Assembly: GCF_026191475.2 (NCBI RefSeq)
Contig: NZ_JAOSLC020000003.1
Location: 310,001 to 374,000 of the forward strand
Direction: 5' to 3'
Length of the DNA: 64,000 nucleotides
Origin: Polaribacter ponticola
GTDB taxonomy: Bacteria; Bacteroidota; Bacteroidia; Flavobacteriales; Flavobacteriaceae
The notes below the pieces were generated by a model. The model saw only the letters and a program-made list of their open reading frames with translations. It searched no databases and was not told the DNA's origin. Of this stretch, positions 17,548-25,696 are shown one piece after another (within the stretch, counting starts at the first letter, position 1; the number at the start of each line of letters is the position of its first letter). The position numbers and the translations under genes are program-made.

Positions 17548-18327
17548 TTGAATAAAATTGATATTAGAACTGTAAATGTTGTTCAATATTTACAACCTTT
17601 AAGAGAAGGTGGCTCTTTACCTGCAATTGTTAAAGCAGATGATGGTTTTTTATATGTGATAAAATTTAGAGGTGCAGGCCAAGGTAAGAAAGCATTAATC
17701 TCTGAGTTTATTGGAGGTGAGCTTGCGAGAGCAATAGGTTTGAATGTTCCTGAATTGGTTTTTATGAATTTAGACGATTCCTTTAGTAAAACTGAACCCG
17801 ATGAAGAAATTCAAGATTTATTAAAATTTAGTGTTGGTTTAAATTTAGGATTGCATTTTTTATCTAGCGTAATTACGTATGACCCTTTGGTTTCTAATGT
17901 TGATGCTTTAACAGCTTCTAAAGTGGTAATTTTAGATAGTTTGATAAGCAATATAGATAGAACTGCTAAAAACACAAATCTATTAAATTGGAATAACGAG
18001 TTATGGATTATTGATAATGGTGCTAGTTTTTATTTTCATCATAATTGGAAAACTTGGAAAAACCACATAACAAAGACTTTTCCGTTAATTAAAGACCATG
18101 TTTTGCTCCCTCAAGCTACAGTACTGCAAGAAGCTAAAGAGGAAGTTATAAAAAGAATTGATAAAAATGTAATTACAGAAATTGTAAATAGTATTCCTGA
18201 AGACTGGTTGCTAAACGAAGGTGATTTTCTATCTCCAAACCAAATGAGAGCTGCATATATTGAGTTTCTATGCGCAAATATATCTATGATTGATAAACTT
18301 GTAAAAGAAGCTGAAGATGCAAGATAG
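17548..18327 (+). CDS. HipA-like kinase-fold protein (HipA_2)
   Basis: 259 residues from a TTG; I see no better in-frame start. It resembles the short HipA-like kinase family: KADDGFLYVIKFRGAGQGKKAL near the N-terminus, then VILDSLISNIDRTAKNTNLL (catalytic-loop-like Asp and Asn) and LWIIDNGASFYF (metal-binding Asp). Classical HipA phosphorylates GltX and acts as a toxin with HipB. This shorter type is usually paired with DUF3037, as here, and its target is not known. The stop overlaps the next gene by 11 bp. Confidence 0.75.
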   Translation: MNKIDIRTVNVVQYLQPLREGGSLPAIVKADDGFLYVIKFRGAGQGKKALISEFIGGELARAIGLNVPELVFMNLDDSFSKTEPDEEIQDLLKFSVGLNLGLHFLSSVITYDPLVSNVDALTASKVVILDSLISNIDRTAKNTNLLNWNNELWIIDNGASFYFHHNWKTWKNHITKTFPLIKDHVLLPQATVLQEAKEEVIKRIDKNVITEIVNSIPEDWLLNEGDFLSPNQMRAAYIEFLCANISMIDKLVKEAEDAR

Positions 18328-18700
18328 AGTTACATTTGAATATGCAATTATAAGATTAGTACCAAAAGTTGAACGAGAAGAGTTTTTTAATGTTGGTGTT
18401 ATTTTGTTTTCGAAGCGTAAAAAATATTTAGGAATAAAATATGAGATCAATACTAGTAAACTAAAAGCATTTGCTCCAGAAATAGAAATACAACTTTTAA
18501 ATGATTATTTAAATGCATGGAAACTAATTTGCGAAGGAAATGCTGCTGGCGGTAAAATTGGTGAATTTGAAATTTCTGATCGTTTTAGATGGTTAGCTGC
18601 TTGCAGAAGTACAATTATTCAGAGTTCTAAAACGCATCCTGGTTTATGTATAAATCCCGAAAAAGAATTACAAGACATTTTTGATAAATATGTTTTGTAA
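18317..18700 (+). CDS. DUF3037 protein, partner of the HipA-like kinase
   Basis: 127 residues. It begins with the DUF3037 pattern EYAIIRLVPKVEREEFFNVGVILF and later has DRFRWLAACRSTIIQSSKTHPG. It overlaps the preceding gene by 11 bp, so the two are produced together. The two-gene order with a HipA-like kinase is widespread in bacteria as I recall. It might be an antidote, target or cofactor of the kinase, but no activity has been assigned. Confidence 0.8.
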   Translation: MQDRVTFEYAIIRLVPKVEREEFFNVGVILFSKRKKYLGIKYEINTSKLKAFAPEIEIQLLNDYLNAWKLICEGNAAGGKIGEFEISDRFRWLAACRSTIIQSSKTHPGLCINPEKELQDIFDKYVL

Positions 18701-18788
18701 AGTTATTTTGAAGTAACAAATTTCTTAACTTATAAACCTTAATTAAATATTAGTTTTTTAAATAAAACATTTGCCAGCAAACAAGTTT

Positions 18789-18900
18789 AGCCCAGATTGA
18801 AATGACATCCTTTTTTCTGGCAGTTCGAGTGAATTTGCTTTTTAGCAAATTTGTATCGAGAACAGAAGAAAAAAGATATAGTGGAAAGCTGGAAATAGCT
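18789..18900. repeat. Structured flavobacterial intergenic element
   Basis: A roughly 110-nt element downstream of DUF3037 with nested pairing. The outer arms AGCCCAG and AGCTGG pair imperfectly. The middle stem is CTTTTTTCT (18810-18818) with AGAAAAAAG (18867-18875). The inner hairpin is AATTTGCT (18832-18839) with AGCAAATT (18844-18851). The wording AGCCCAGATTGAAATGACATCC and AGTGGAAAGC resembles a family of intergenic sequences that I recall from many Flavobacteriaceae. It could be a terminator-like or small RNA element. Confidence 0.55.
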
Positions 18901-18916
18901 TTAAAAAAATAAAAGT

Positions 18917-20776
18917 TTAAACGTTTAAATAATCAGCAATTAGATTATTTTTTAATGTTTTTCTTGGCACTTTAAAATTAAAATAGTCTTCTAAAGGAAT
19001 CTCAAAACCTTTGTAGTTTAAATAATTATTTAGCGCAATATTTAAACCTTCGCTAAATAAATGATGTTCTGCTCCTATTGGATCTTCATGATACAAATCG
19101 TTTTCTGCAAAGCCTTTAAATTCTGGTCCAATTATGTTAATTTGAAATTCATCCGGATTTTTACCTACAGGACTATGACTTGTGCATGCAAATTGATGCC
19201 AAAAAGCAGATTGAATACAGTTATTTTGGAATAATTGACGTACAACTTCTAAAGAATCAATGGTTTCTTGCTCAGTTTCTGTAGGAAAACCAAACATTAA
19301 ATAAGCGTGTACCATAATGTTTTGATCAGAAAAAGCTTTGGTAACTCTAGCAACCTGACCAATATCTACTCCTTTTTTCATTTTTTCTAATAACCTATCA
19401 GAAGCAACTTCCAAACCTCCAGTTACAGCAATACAACCAGATTTAGATAACAGAGCACATAATTCTGGTGTAAATGTTTTTTCGAAACGAATGTTTGTCC
19501 ACCAAGTGATATACACTTTACGTTCTAAGAGTTTGTTTGCTAATGCTCTTAACATTTTTGGCGGTGCAGCTTCATCAACAAAATGAAAACCTGTAATACC
19601 CGTTTCTGAAATTATTTTCTCAATTTTATCAACTAAATCGTCTGCAGTTGTATTTTGATAATTACCAATATAATCTAATGTAACATCGCAAAAAGAGCAC
19701 TTTTTCCAATAACAACCATGAGAAATGGTGAGTTTATTCCATTTACCATCAGACCACATTCTGTGCATTGGATTCATCACATCTAAAAAAGACAAATACT
19801 TTTCTGTTGGCAAACCAATATAACTTGGCGCAGGTAAGTTTTTATGATGAAAAATTGTATTTGGTAATTTATCCTTATAAATAACAGTATTATTTTTACA
19901 GATATATGTTCTTTCTAAAGACTCCTCTCCTATTTTTTCGTCTAAAAATTCGGTAATTCTTAGTAAAGGTCCTTCTCCATCATCTAAGGTTATAAAGTCT
20001 ACAAAATCAAAAATTCTTGGATCTGATAATCGCCTTAATTCCGTGTTGCAATAACCACCACCAAAACCAATTTTAATATCTGAGTAGTTTTGTTTTATAA
20101 ATTGTGCACATCTTAAAGCAGAGAAAAGATTACCTGGAAACGGAATTGTAAAACAAACTAAATCAAAACTTTCTTTTTTTAATTTCTCATCTAACAAGTA
20201 TAACATTTCATCTTCAATCAATGTGGTTTCGAATTGCAAACACTTGTCTAATTCATCAAAACTAGAAGCTGCTCTGGCAATTTGCTCTGCATAACGTGTA
20301 AAAGAGAAAAATTCATCTACGTTTGTATTGATGAAATCGCCTAATTCTTCTACAAATAGGGTTGCAATATGTTTTGCTTTGTCTAAAATACCTAATTTAC
20401 CAAATTCGGTAGTTAAATCTTTTTCTAATTTTATACGTCTATGACCAAATGGTAAAAAATCTTTATGTACTATTTGATATGCAGCAGTAACTTCTTGCAC
20501 GCGTAAATAGTTCATTACAGAATCTACTTTATTAATATAATCTTCTCTTTGTTCCCAAACCAAAGGCAGCTCTTTATTTCCAAGCATTGCTGCTTGCTTA
20601 AAAATTGCATCTATAAATTCTTTGGTAAACACAGCTGTAAACAACTCTATACTTAGATCCATTTGAGTTGTTTTTACATTTTTAGACTCTAAAAAACCTT
20701 TAATGTATGCAGTTGCAGGATACGAAGTGTTTAACTGTGTAAATGGAGGTGTTATTAAAAGCGTGTTTACAGACAT
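18917..20776 (-). CDS. B12-binding-type radical SAM protein
   Basis: 619 residues. The N-terminal 280 residues resemble a cobalamin-binding domain region (FDLVCFTIPFPGN, then IGFGGGYCNTEL). The radical SAM motif is GCYWKKCSFCDV at about 354-365, with three cysteines in a C-x4-C-x2-C spacing. That is one residue longer than the usual CxxxCxxC, and it should be noted. The second half has SGCIAVTGGLEVASDRLLEKM and MFGFPTETEQETIDSL, as in Elp3/MiaB-like enzymes. The reaction is unknown. It stands alone on the minus strand, next to the accessory pocket. Confidence 0.8.
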   Translation of the reverse strand: MSVNTLLITPPFTQLNTSYPATAYIKGFLESKNVKTTQMDLSIELFTAVFTKEFIDAIFKQAAMLGNKELPLVWEQREDYINKVDSVMNYLRVQEVTAAYQIVHKDFLPFGHRRIKLEKDLTTEFGKLGILDKAKHIATLFVEELGDFINTNVDEFFSFTRYAEQIARAASSFDELDKCLQFETTLIEDEMLYLLDEKLKKESFDLVCFTIPFPGNLFSALRCAQFIKQNYSDIKIGFGGGYCNTELRRLSDPRIFDFVDFITLDDGEGPLLRITEFLDEKIGEESLERTYICKNNTVIYKDKLPNTIFHHKNLPAPSYIGLPTEKYLSFLDVMNPMHRMWSDGKWNKLTISHGCYWKKCSFCDVTLDYIGNYQNTTADDLVDKIEKIISETGITGFHFVDEAAPPKMLRALANKLLERKVYITWWTNIRFEKTFTPELCALLSKSGCIAVTGGLEVASDRLLEKMKKGVDIGQVARVTKAFSDQNIMVHAYLMFGFPTETEQETIDSLEVVRQLFQNNCIQSAFWHQFACTSHSPVGKNPDEFQINIIGPEFKGFAENDLYHEDPIGAEHHLFSEGLNIALNNYLNYKGFEIPLEDYFNFKVPRKTLKNNLIADYLNV

Positions 20777-20880
20777 CTATTTTAAGTAAAGTGCAAAGAT
20801 ACTATCTGAATTAAGAATAACTTTAAAAACTTTGGTTGGTTTTTTAAAGCTTAATTTTAAATGTCTTTATTTTTTACAAA

Positions 20881-20898
20881 AAGAGGGTTTTCCCTCTT
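20881..20898 (+). terminator. Orphan terminator-like hairpin
   Basis: AAGAGGG-tttt-CCCTCTT is followed by GATTTTTTT, which is a good rho-independent terminator on the plus strand. No plus-strand gene ends just before it. It stands at the left edge of the accessory pocket with the HEPN gene and may be a leftover from a lost gene or part of a mobile boundary. Confidence 0.5.
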
Positions 20899-20923
20899 GA
20901 TTTTTTTCTCTAAAAAATATAAC

Positions 20924-20932
20924 TTCGCTAAC
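20924..20932. repeat. Left outer inverted repeat TTCGCTAAC
   Basis: TTCGCTAAC here has an exact 9-bp inverted partner, GTTAGCGAA, at 23146-23154. Together they bracket the whole pocket with the HEPN gene, the structured repeat and the IS110 element. Nine bases alone could arise by chance in 2 kb of AT-rich DNA, but the positions at both edges are suggestive. Confidence 0.4.
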
Positions 20933-20973
20933 TACGTTTATAAAACATTAAAACGTTACATAAACGTGTTAAC

Positions 20974-20983
20974 GTTGGCAATA
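20974..20983. repeat. Left inner inverted repeat GTTGGCAATA of the HEPN cassette
   Basis: GTTGGCAATA pairs exactly with TATTGCCAAC at 21791-21800. It is preceded by ACGTGTTAAC (20964-20973), whereas the right copy is followed by AACGTGTATAAT, so both ends continue into ACGTGT-like sequence. The right copy lies one base after the HEPN stop codon. The arrangement defines a unit of about 830 bp with one gene. Confidence 0.65.
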
Positions 20984-21018
20984 ATTAAAGAAAAACCGAA
21001 ACTACATTTAAAAATTTG

Positions 21019-21789
21019 ATGACTAAAAGCAAAGCAAAAAAAGAAATTGAAAGACAATATAGCTTATTTTGGAATGGTTCTTTCAATGCTTTTTCATTAA
21101 ATAGTGATTTAGAAGGTTCTCTGAAATATCTTAAATTAGAAAATGAAATTGCTATCAAAAGACATATTTCTAATTCAGGTTTGACAGAAAAACAAATTAT
21201 TGCAAGTGAAGGTTATTTGAGAGATGAATTAAAAAAAATTGACCAATATCCGAAAACCATTACACCAATGATTTTAGTTTATTTAACGTCAACTTTTGAA
21301 ATTTTTCTGAAAAGTATAATTAGAATATTATTAAAATTCAATCCTGAACCGATTAAGAATAACGACAAAAAAATTCCTCTTCAAACGATATTAGCAAGTT
21401 CTGATTTAGATGAATTATTGGATTTAATTTTGGAGCAAATTACTCACGATTTAGGATACAAGAATATTTCTGAACAAATATCATATCTGAATACCAAAAT
21501 AAATATAAATCTATCTTTTAAAAAACTGAAAGGTTTAATAGCAAATCGAAGATTTATCAACATCGAAGAAATTCAAGAGATTTTTTTAATTAGAAATTTA
21601 GTTCTTCATAATGGAGGAATAGTAAACAAACAGTATCTAAATCTCACGAATAGACAAGAATATAAAGAAGGAGAAAAAATTGAAGTTACGAAAGACGATA
21701 TACAAAATTATTTTACGACTATTTTTCACGGAACTTCAGCAATTTCTAGACAAAGTAAATTATATATAAAGGAATTTAAAACAAAATAA
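21019..21789 (+). CDS. HEPN-domain protein (putative RNase) in a repeat-flanked cassette
   Basis: 256 residues from the ATG at 21019. The C-terminal half contains IEEIQEIFLIRNLVLHNGG, where RNLVLH (R192 to H197) is the R-N-x3-H motif of HEPN RNases. The preceding glutamates and all-helical character also fit. The N-terminal half is helical (TSTFEIFLKSIIRILLKF). It resembles single-gene HEPN proteins associated with defence or stress, but no partner gene is present. It is bounded by 10-bp inverted repeats and a structured element, which suggests transfer. Function is inferred. Confidence 0.65.
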   Translation: MTKSKAKKEIERQYSLFWNGSFNAFSLNSDLEGSLKYLKLENEIAIKRHISNSGLTEKQIIASEGYLRDELKKIDQYPKTITPMILVYLTSTFEIFLKSIIRILLKFNPEPIKNNDKKIPLQTILASSDLDELLDLILEQITHDLGYKNISEQISYLNTKININLSFKKLKGLIANRRFINIEEIQEIFLIRNLVLHNGGIVNKQYLNLTNRQEYKEGEKIEVTKDDIQNYFTTIFHGTSAISRQSKLYIKEFKTK

Positions 21790-21790
21790 C

Positions 21791-21800
21791 TATTGCCAAC
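21791..21800. repeat. Right inner inverted repeat TATTGCCAAC of the HEPN cassette
   Basis: Exact reverse complement of 20974-20983. It begins one base after the HEPN stop codon TAA (21787-21789) and runs straight into the structured element at 21802. Confidence 0.65.
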
Positions 21801-21801
21801 A

Positions 21802-21914
21802 ACGTGTATAATTCATTGCTAGTTATAGCCTACTTACGAAAGTCCTCGCGGACTTTCTATCTGTGATTTATTTGCTAACTTTAGTGCTGAAACACGCAAC
21901 GAAATCATACACGT
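21802..21914. repeat. Foldable, attC-like flavobacterial repeat
   Basis: Outer arms ACGTGTAT (21802-21809) and ATACACGT (21907-21914) pair exactly. Inside, TTGC near 21815 can pair with GCAA near 21896. The centre is a perfect 8-bp hairpin, GAAAGTCC-tcgc-GGACTTTC (21838-21857), which has a GCGA tetraloop on the minus strand. The phrase from ATTGCTAGTTATAGCC to CTATCTGTGATTTATTTGCTAA resembles a repeat that I recall beside orphan genes in many Flavobacteriaceae. The overall fold, with long imperfect arms and a central loop, is reminiscent of integron attC sites, but there is no integrase here. Confidence 0.6.
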
Positions 21915-21952
21915 ATTCCAAGATCAAATCCTAATAAAATTTAGTTTTTATT

Positions 21953-22945
21953 TTAAGCAGCATAATTTTGAAGAACAACATACGGTGTTCCTCTTTTAAC
22001 TACTGCAAAAGCTCTCGCTATTAGTTTGTTTCTAACATTATTTATTGCTAACATTTTATCTTTTCCTTCTGCTAACTTTTTTTGATAATACAATTTTAGT
22101 TCGCTATCATGTTGTATTGCAGAAACACTTGCCATACTTAGTAAACTTTTCATCTTTCTATCTCCTAAATAATGACATTGTTTTCGTCTATGAATACTTG
22201 TACCAGAGCGATGCTCAAAAGGTGCAGTTCCACAATAACTGGAGAAAGCACGCCAACTTTTAAAACGTGTAAAGTTACCTGTATGATAAATTAATTGACA
22301 AGCAACCACAAGACCAATCCCTTTCATACTTTTTAATAATTCGTAGTTTTTACTCATAGAAATATCATCAAAAATTATTTCTTCAATTCTAATTTCTATT
22401 GCCTTTACTTGCTTAGATAAATAGTCAATACTTCGCTTTAAACTGATACAACCTAAATCTGTTGTAGAGCTTGTTAAAAGCTCTTTCATCTCTTTTAAAG
22501 TACCTTTTAAACCCGCGTTATTTCTAACTAACTGATCTCTTAAAGCTAACAATCTACCTAACTCTAAATGAGAGCTACTTTTAACAGTACTTGGAGTTAA
22601 CTCTTCTCTGTAAAGCCAACCATATCTTGCTATTACTTGAGCATCTAGTTTATCTGTTTTCTCTTTTACAATCCCTGAAGAACGCTTAATTTTTAACGGA
22701 CTTTCCTCAACATAAACTACTTTCTTACTATGCAAATAAAGCGCAAGTTTTAAGGAATAATAACCTGTATTCTCAAAACAATAAAAAACAGCACTTTCTT
22801 TTGTTGCTTGTAAAACCCATTTTAAGAGGCTTTTGTAACCAACTAAATCGTTCTTAAACTCTTTATGAACTTGGGCATGATAACAATAAGCATCAATCGT
22901 CTTTTTTGATACATCAATTCCTACTACTTCTCTGTAATTTTTCAT
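21953..22945 (-). CDS. IS110-family transposase (DEDD recombinase)
   Basis: 330 residues and apparently intact. The N-terminal RuvC-like DEDD domain has VGIDVSKK (Asp11), FENTGYYSLKL (Glu) and KTDKLDAQVIARYG (Asp pair). The C-terminal Tnp_20 domain has MKGIGLVVACQLIYHTG and AFSSYCGTAPFEHRSGTS with the catalytic serine region. IS110 enzymes excise and insert circular elements using a bridge RNA. As expected, no terminal inverted repeats are obvious. The non-coding DNA upstream of the gene (22946-23110) is strongly structured. It lies next to a repeat-rich intergenic pocket, a usual target type. Confidence 0.93.
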   Translation of the reverse strand: MKNYREVVGIDVSKKTIDAYCYHAQVHKEFKNDLVGYKSLLKWVLQATKESAVFYCFENTGYYSLKLALYLHSKKVVYVEESPLKIKRSSGIVKEKTDKLDAQVIARYGWLYREELTPSTVKSSSHLELGRLLALRDQLVRNNAGLKGTLKEMKELLTSSTTDLGCISLKRSIDYLSKQVKAIEIRIEEIIFDDISMSKNYELLKSMKGIGLVVACQLIYHTGNFTRFKSWRAFSSYCGTAPFEHRSGTSIHRRKQCHYLGDRKMKSLLSMASVSAIQHDSELKLYYQKKLAEGKDKMLAINNVRNKLIARAFAVVKRGTPYVVLQNYAA

Positions 22946-22972
22946 ATTTTTACAATTAGAGTGAATAAATAT

Positions 22973-23108
22973 GTTGCAAAAACTACTTCCTTTATCGGGA
23001 TTTTTTAAACCTGGTATTCCAAATGGTTCTTTGCAACTTTATAACAACAGAGGACTCGTACGTGTAAGGGAACTACAATTCTAAAACACGTTATAGTTCT
23101 CCTCTGTT
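22973..23108 (-). ncRNA. Candidate IS110 bridge RNA
   Basis: Upstream of the transposase, on its strand, two stem-loops stand in series. One is closed by GTTGCAAA / TTTGCAAC (22973-22980 with 23030-23037) around a 49-nt loop. The other is closed by AACAGAGGA / TCCTCTGTT (23046-23054 with 23100-23108). Within the second, ACGTGT/ACACGT (23060-23065, 23086-23091) and GAACTA/TAGTTC (23070-23075, 23094-23099) interleave as a possible pseudoknot. Two large loops upstream of the gene match the known placement of target- and donor-binding loops in IS110-group bridge RNAs. Guide matches were not proven. Confidence 0.55.
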
Positions 23109-23145
23109 ATTACATAAAGATATTTATTACAAACTAAAGAAACAC

Positions 23146-23154
23146 GTTAGCGAA
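23146..23154. repeat. Right outer inverted repeat GTTAGCGAA
   Basis: Exact inverted partner of TTCGCTAAC at 20924-20932. It lies seven bases before the end of the aminopeptidase gene and marks the right edge of the accessory pocket. Confidence 0.4.
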
Positions 23155-23160
23155 AAATAA

Positions 23161-25614
23161 CTACAACAACTTCGCCATTGCAGTTTTAATAATTTCTATA
23201 TTTTTTTCTCTGTTAGGTTGTTCAGCTTTCTTTTGATCTTGAATCATGTTTCTCATTAAGTTGATAACAACTTTATCAAAATTAAAACCTTTAAACTGCT
23301 TACCCTTTACAACCATATCGTCCACAACATTTTGTATAGCTACAGAGTTATTACTTTCAGAAATTTGTTTAAATGCTTTTTGAAATAAGACCTTATTTAC
23401 ATCATCTCCTGTTAAAAACATACCTTCTAAAACATTTTTTGCAATAAATGGCAACTCTGTTGTATCTTTTTCTTCAATAAATATTCTTGTTAAAGGTGTT
23501 GCTAAAATTTTTCTAACTTCATCTGGTAATTCTTTAGATTTAACAAAAGCTGCTTGCTTATCTACATAATACAAAGAAACCAAAGATTTGCCTAGAACAG
23601 AATAGGATTTACTTTGTAAGCCTTTTTCAAAAATAGGTTTTAATTCGGGGTCTGTTAATTTACCAAGTGTATGTATTGCTTCTGCTTGCACAAGTGTTTT
23701 TACATCAGAATTTGCCATTTTCATAATTTTTCTAATCGCATTTTTTTTAGAAGACTTATTTATTAAATCAATTTTTTGTAAAGCTAAAATTCTAATTTTA
23801 TAAGAAACATCATCTAGCGCATTTACGACTGCTTCAAAAGCAACTTTATCTGTTTGCCTTATTGCAACTTCCAACAAAGCTTCTCTTCTATGCGCATAGT
23901 TATCTGCATTTTCTAATTGAAAAATATAATCACTTAAAACCTTATTTTCATTAATTTCACAAATTAAAGATCCGTCTGCATTTACTTGAATTAAAGTTGG
24001 TTGTTTTGTGTACGAAAAGGTAAAAGAAGTATCACTTGCATCTACAAAAACTTGATGCCTTGTTCTTTTTTTACCCTCAAAAACATCTATTGCAAAAGGA
24101 AATTTAAAAGTTTTTGATTGTAACTGAATAACATTTACAGTAACAGTTTTACGTAAAGTATTATAATCATAAGAGATTTCTATATTTGGATGCCCGTTAT
24201 TAAAATACCATTGATTAAAAAACCAATTTAAATCCTTACCAGTTACCTCTTCAAAAACTAATCTTAATTGGTGTACTTCTGCCGTTTTATATTTATACTT
24301 AGTTAAATATTCTTTTAAACCTAAGAAAAAAGCATCGTCTCCCAAATAGATTCTTAGCATGTGTAAAATTGCACCTCCTTTATTATAACTTACTAAATCG
24401 AACATTTCTTCCTTGTCGTCATAATTATAACGAACTAAATGTTTATCACTATCATTTTCACCATTTAAATACGCTTTAACTTCATCATATAAATGCATTT
24501 CTGCATTTACTTTTCCGTATTTATGTTCTCTCCATAAGAACTCACTATAATTAGCAAAAGACTCATTTAAAGTTAGGTTAGACCAACTTTCTGAAGTTAC
24601 TAAATTCCCAAACCAATGATGAAAAATTTCGTGGGCAATTGTGTTTTCTTGTACATTTTCATCTATTAATTGCCCTGGTTTTTGATATGCTTTTTCTCCA
24701 TGAATTACAGCAGTAGTATTTTCCATTGCTCCAGAAACATAGTCTCTACCAACAATTTGGCTGTATTTATTCCAAGGATATTCTACACCCAATTTATCAG
24801 AAAAAAAACCAATTATTTCTGGAGTTAAACCAAAAATAGCTTTTGCATAAGGGGCAAATTCTTTTTCTACATAATAATTAACAGGAATGTTTTTATAGGA
24901 GTCTTTGATAATTTCATATTCACCAATTCCCATAAAAAATAAATATGGAGCGTGTTTTTTATCAAACTTCCAATAATCTGTTCTATTAGTACCATTTTTG
25001 GTTTTACTAACCAATTCTCCATTAGAGAGCGTTGTATATTTATTTGGAACAGTTATATAAATTTCTTGTGAAGTTTTTTGGTTTGGAGCATCTATGGTAG
25101 GAAACCAACAACTACTAGCCTCTGTTTCTCCTTGTGTCCAAATTTGTGTTGGTTTATTTTTATCAGATCCATCTGCATTTATAAAATACAATCCTTTAGC
25201 TTCTTTAATTGCAACACTACCTTTTTGATACACTTTTTCTGGTTGCGCAGTATATTTTATATAAATAGTAAACTCTTCGTCTTTTTTATATGTTTTAGGT
25301 AAGTCGATAATCAATTTTACTTTGTCATCATAAAAATAATTTAAAGCAATATTGTTTATAGAAATTTGATGGATCAACATTGCTTTAGCATCTAAAGTAA
25401 TAGCGTTTGAACTGTAAAAATGTGGTTTTGCAGTTACCCAAGCTTCACCATTCATCGTTTTGTTTTCAAAATTAAAATCAACCTTTAATTTTGTATGTAC
25501 TAAATCATGTGTTTTTTCTCTTTCAGGCTGATAAGTTGTACTCTGTGCAAAACTAATTAAACTTACACATATAAAACAAAACACTATTATTTTCTGAAAC
25601 TTCATAAACATCAT
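23161..25614 (-). CDS. pepN: M1-family aminopeptidase N, secreted
   Basis: 817 residues; ATG codons at 25614 and 25605 are both possible. A signal peptide (KIIVFCFICVSLISFAQ) leads to the periplasm or outside. The zinc site HEIFHHWFG with the downstream glutamate in NESFANY lies at about 327-350, and the preceding VSGAMENTTA is the GxMEN exopeptidase motif. The C-terminal part is helical, HEAT-like. It cleaves N-terminal residues from peptides, feeding amino-acid uptake. It stands alone on the minus strand with the IS110 element behind it. Confidence 0.92.
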   Translation of the reverse strand: MMFMKFQKIIVFCFICVSLISFAQSTTYQPEREKTHDLVHTKLKVDFNFENKTMNGEAWVTAKPHFYSSNAITLDAKAMLIHQISINNIALNYFYDDKVKLIIDLPKTYKKDEEFTIYIKYTAQPEKVYQKGSVAIKEAKGLYFINADGSDKNKPTQIWTQGETEASSCWFPTIDAPNQKTSQEIYITVPNKYTTLSNGELVSKTKNGTNRTDYWKFDKKHAPYLFFMGIGEYEIIKDSYKNIPVNYYVEKEFAPYAKAIFGLTPEIIGFFSDKLGVEYPWNKYSQIVGRDYVSGAMENTTAVIHGEKAYQKPGQLIDENVQENTIAHEIFHHWFGNLVTSESWSNLTLNESFANYSEFLWREHKYGKVNAEMHLYDEVKAYLNGENDSDKHLVRYNYDDKEEMFDLVSYNKGGAILHMLRIYLGDDAFFLGLKEYLTKYKYKTAEVHQLRLVFEEVTGKDLNWFFNQWYFNNGHPNIEISYDYNTLRKTVTVNVIQLQSKTFKFPFAIDVFEGKKRTRHQVFVDASDTSFTFSYTKQPTLIQVNADGSLICEINENKVLSDYIFQLENADNYAHRREALLEVAIRQTDKVAFEAVVNALDDVSYKIRILALQKIDLINKSSKKNAIRKIMKMANSDVKTLVQAEAIHTLGKLTDPELKPIFEKGLQSKSYSVLGKSLVSLYYVDKQAAFVKSKELPDEVRKILATPLTRIFIEEKDTTELPFIAKNVLEGMFLTGDDVNKVLFQKAFKQISESNNSVAIQNVVDDMVVKGKQFKGFNFDKVVINLMRNMIQDQKKAEQPNREKNIEIIKTAMAKLL

Positions 25615-25696
25615 TATCTTCTAAAATCAAAAATACTAAATATGAAGATAGAAGCTGTTAATGAGCAGTTAAAAATAATATTCCTTTAAAAAAAGA

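Larger units (their letters stand above)
21940..23130 (-). mobile_element. IS110-type insertion sequence (approximate limits)
   Basis: The transposase gene, a short 3' flank and about 180 nt of structured non-coding DNA upstream make up the probable element. The ends cannot be fixed from one copy because IS110 elements have no long terminal repeats and no clear target duplication. It sits between the structured repeat (ending 21914) and the end of the aminopeptidase gene. Confidence 0.6.

Noticed and set aside
17548..18327. Classical HipAB toxin-antitoxin system with the upstream XRE gene as HipB
   Set aside because: The XRE gene has its own promoter and operators and lies 72 bp away; the kinase is the short type usually paired with DUF3037.
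21016..21018. TTG as start of the HEPN gene
   Set aside because: The next codon is ATG (21019), which is the more likely start.
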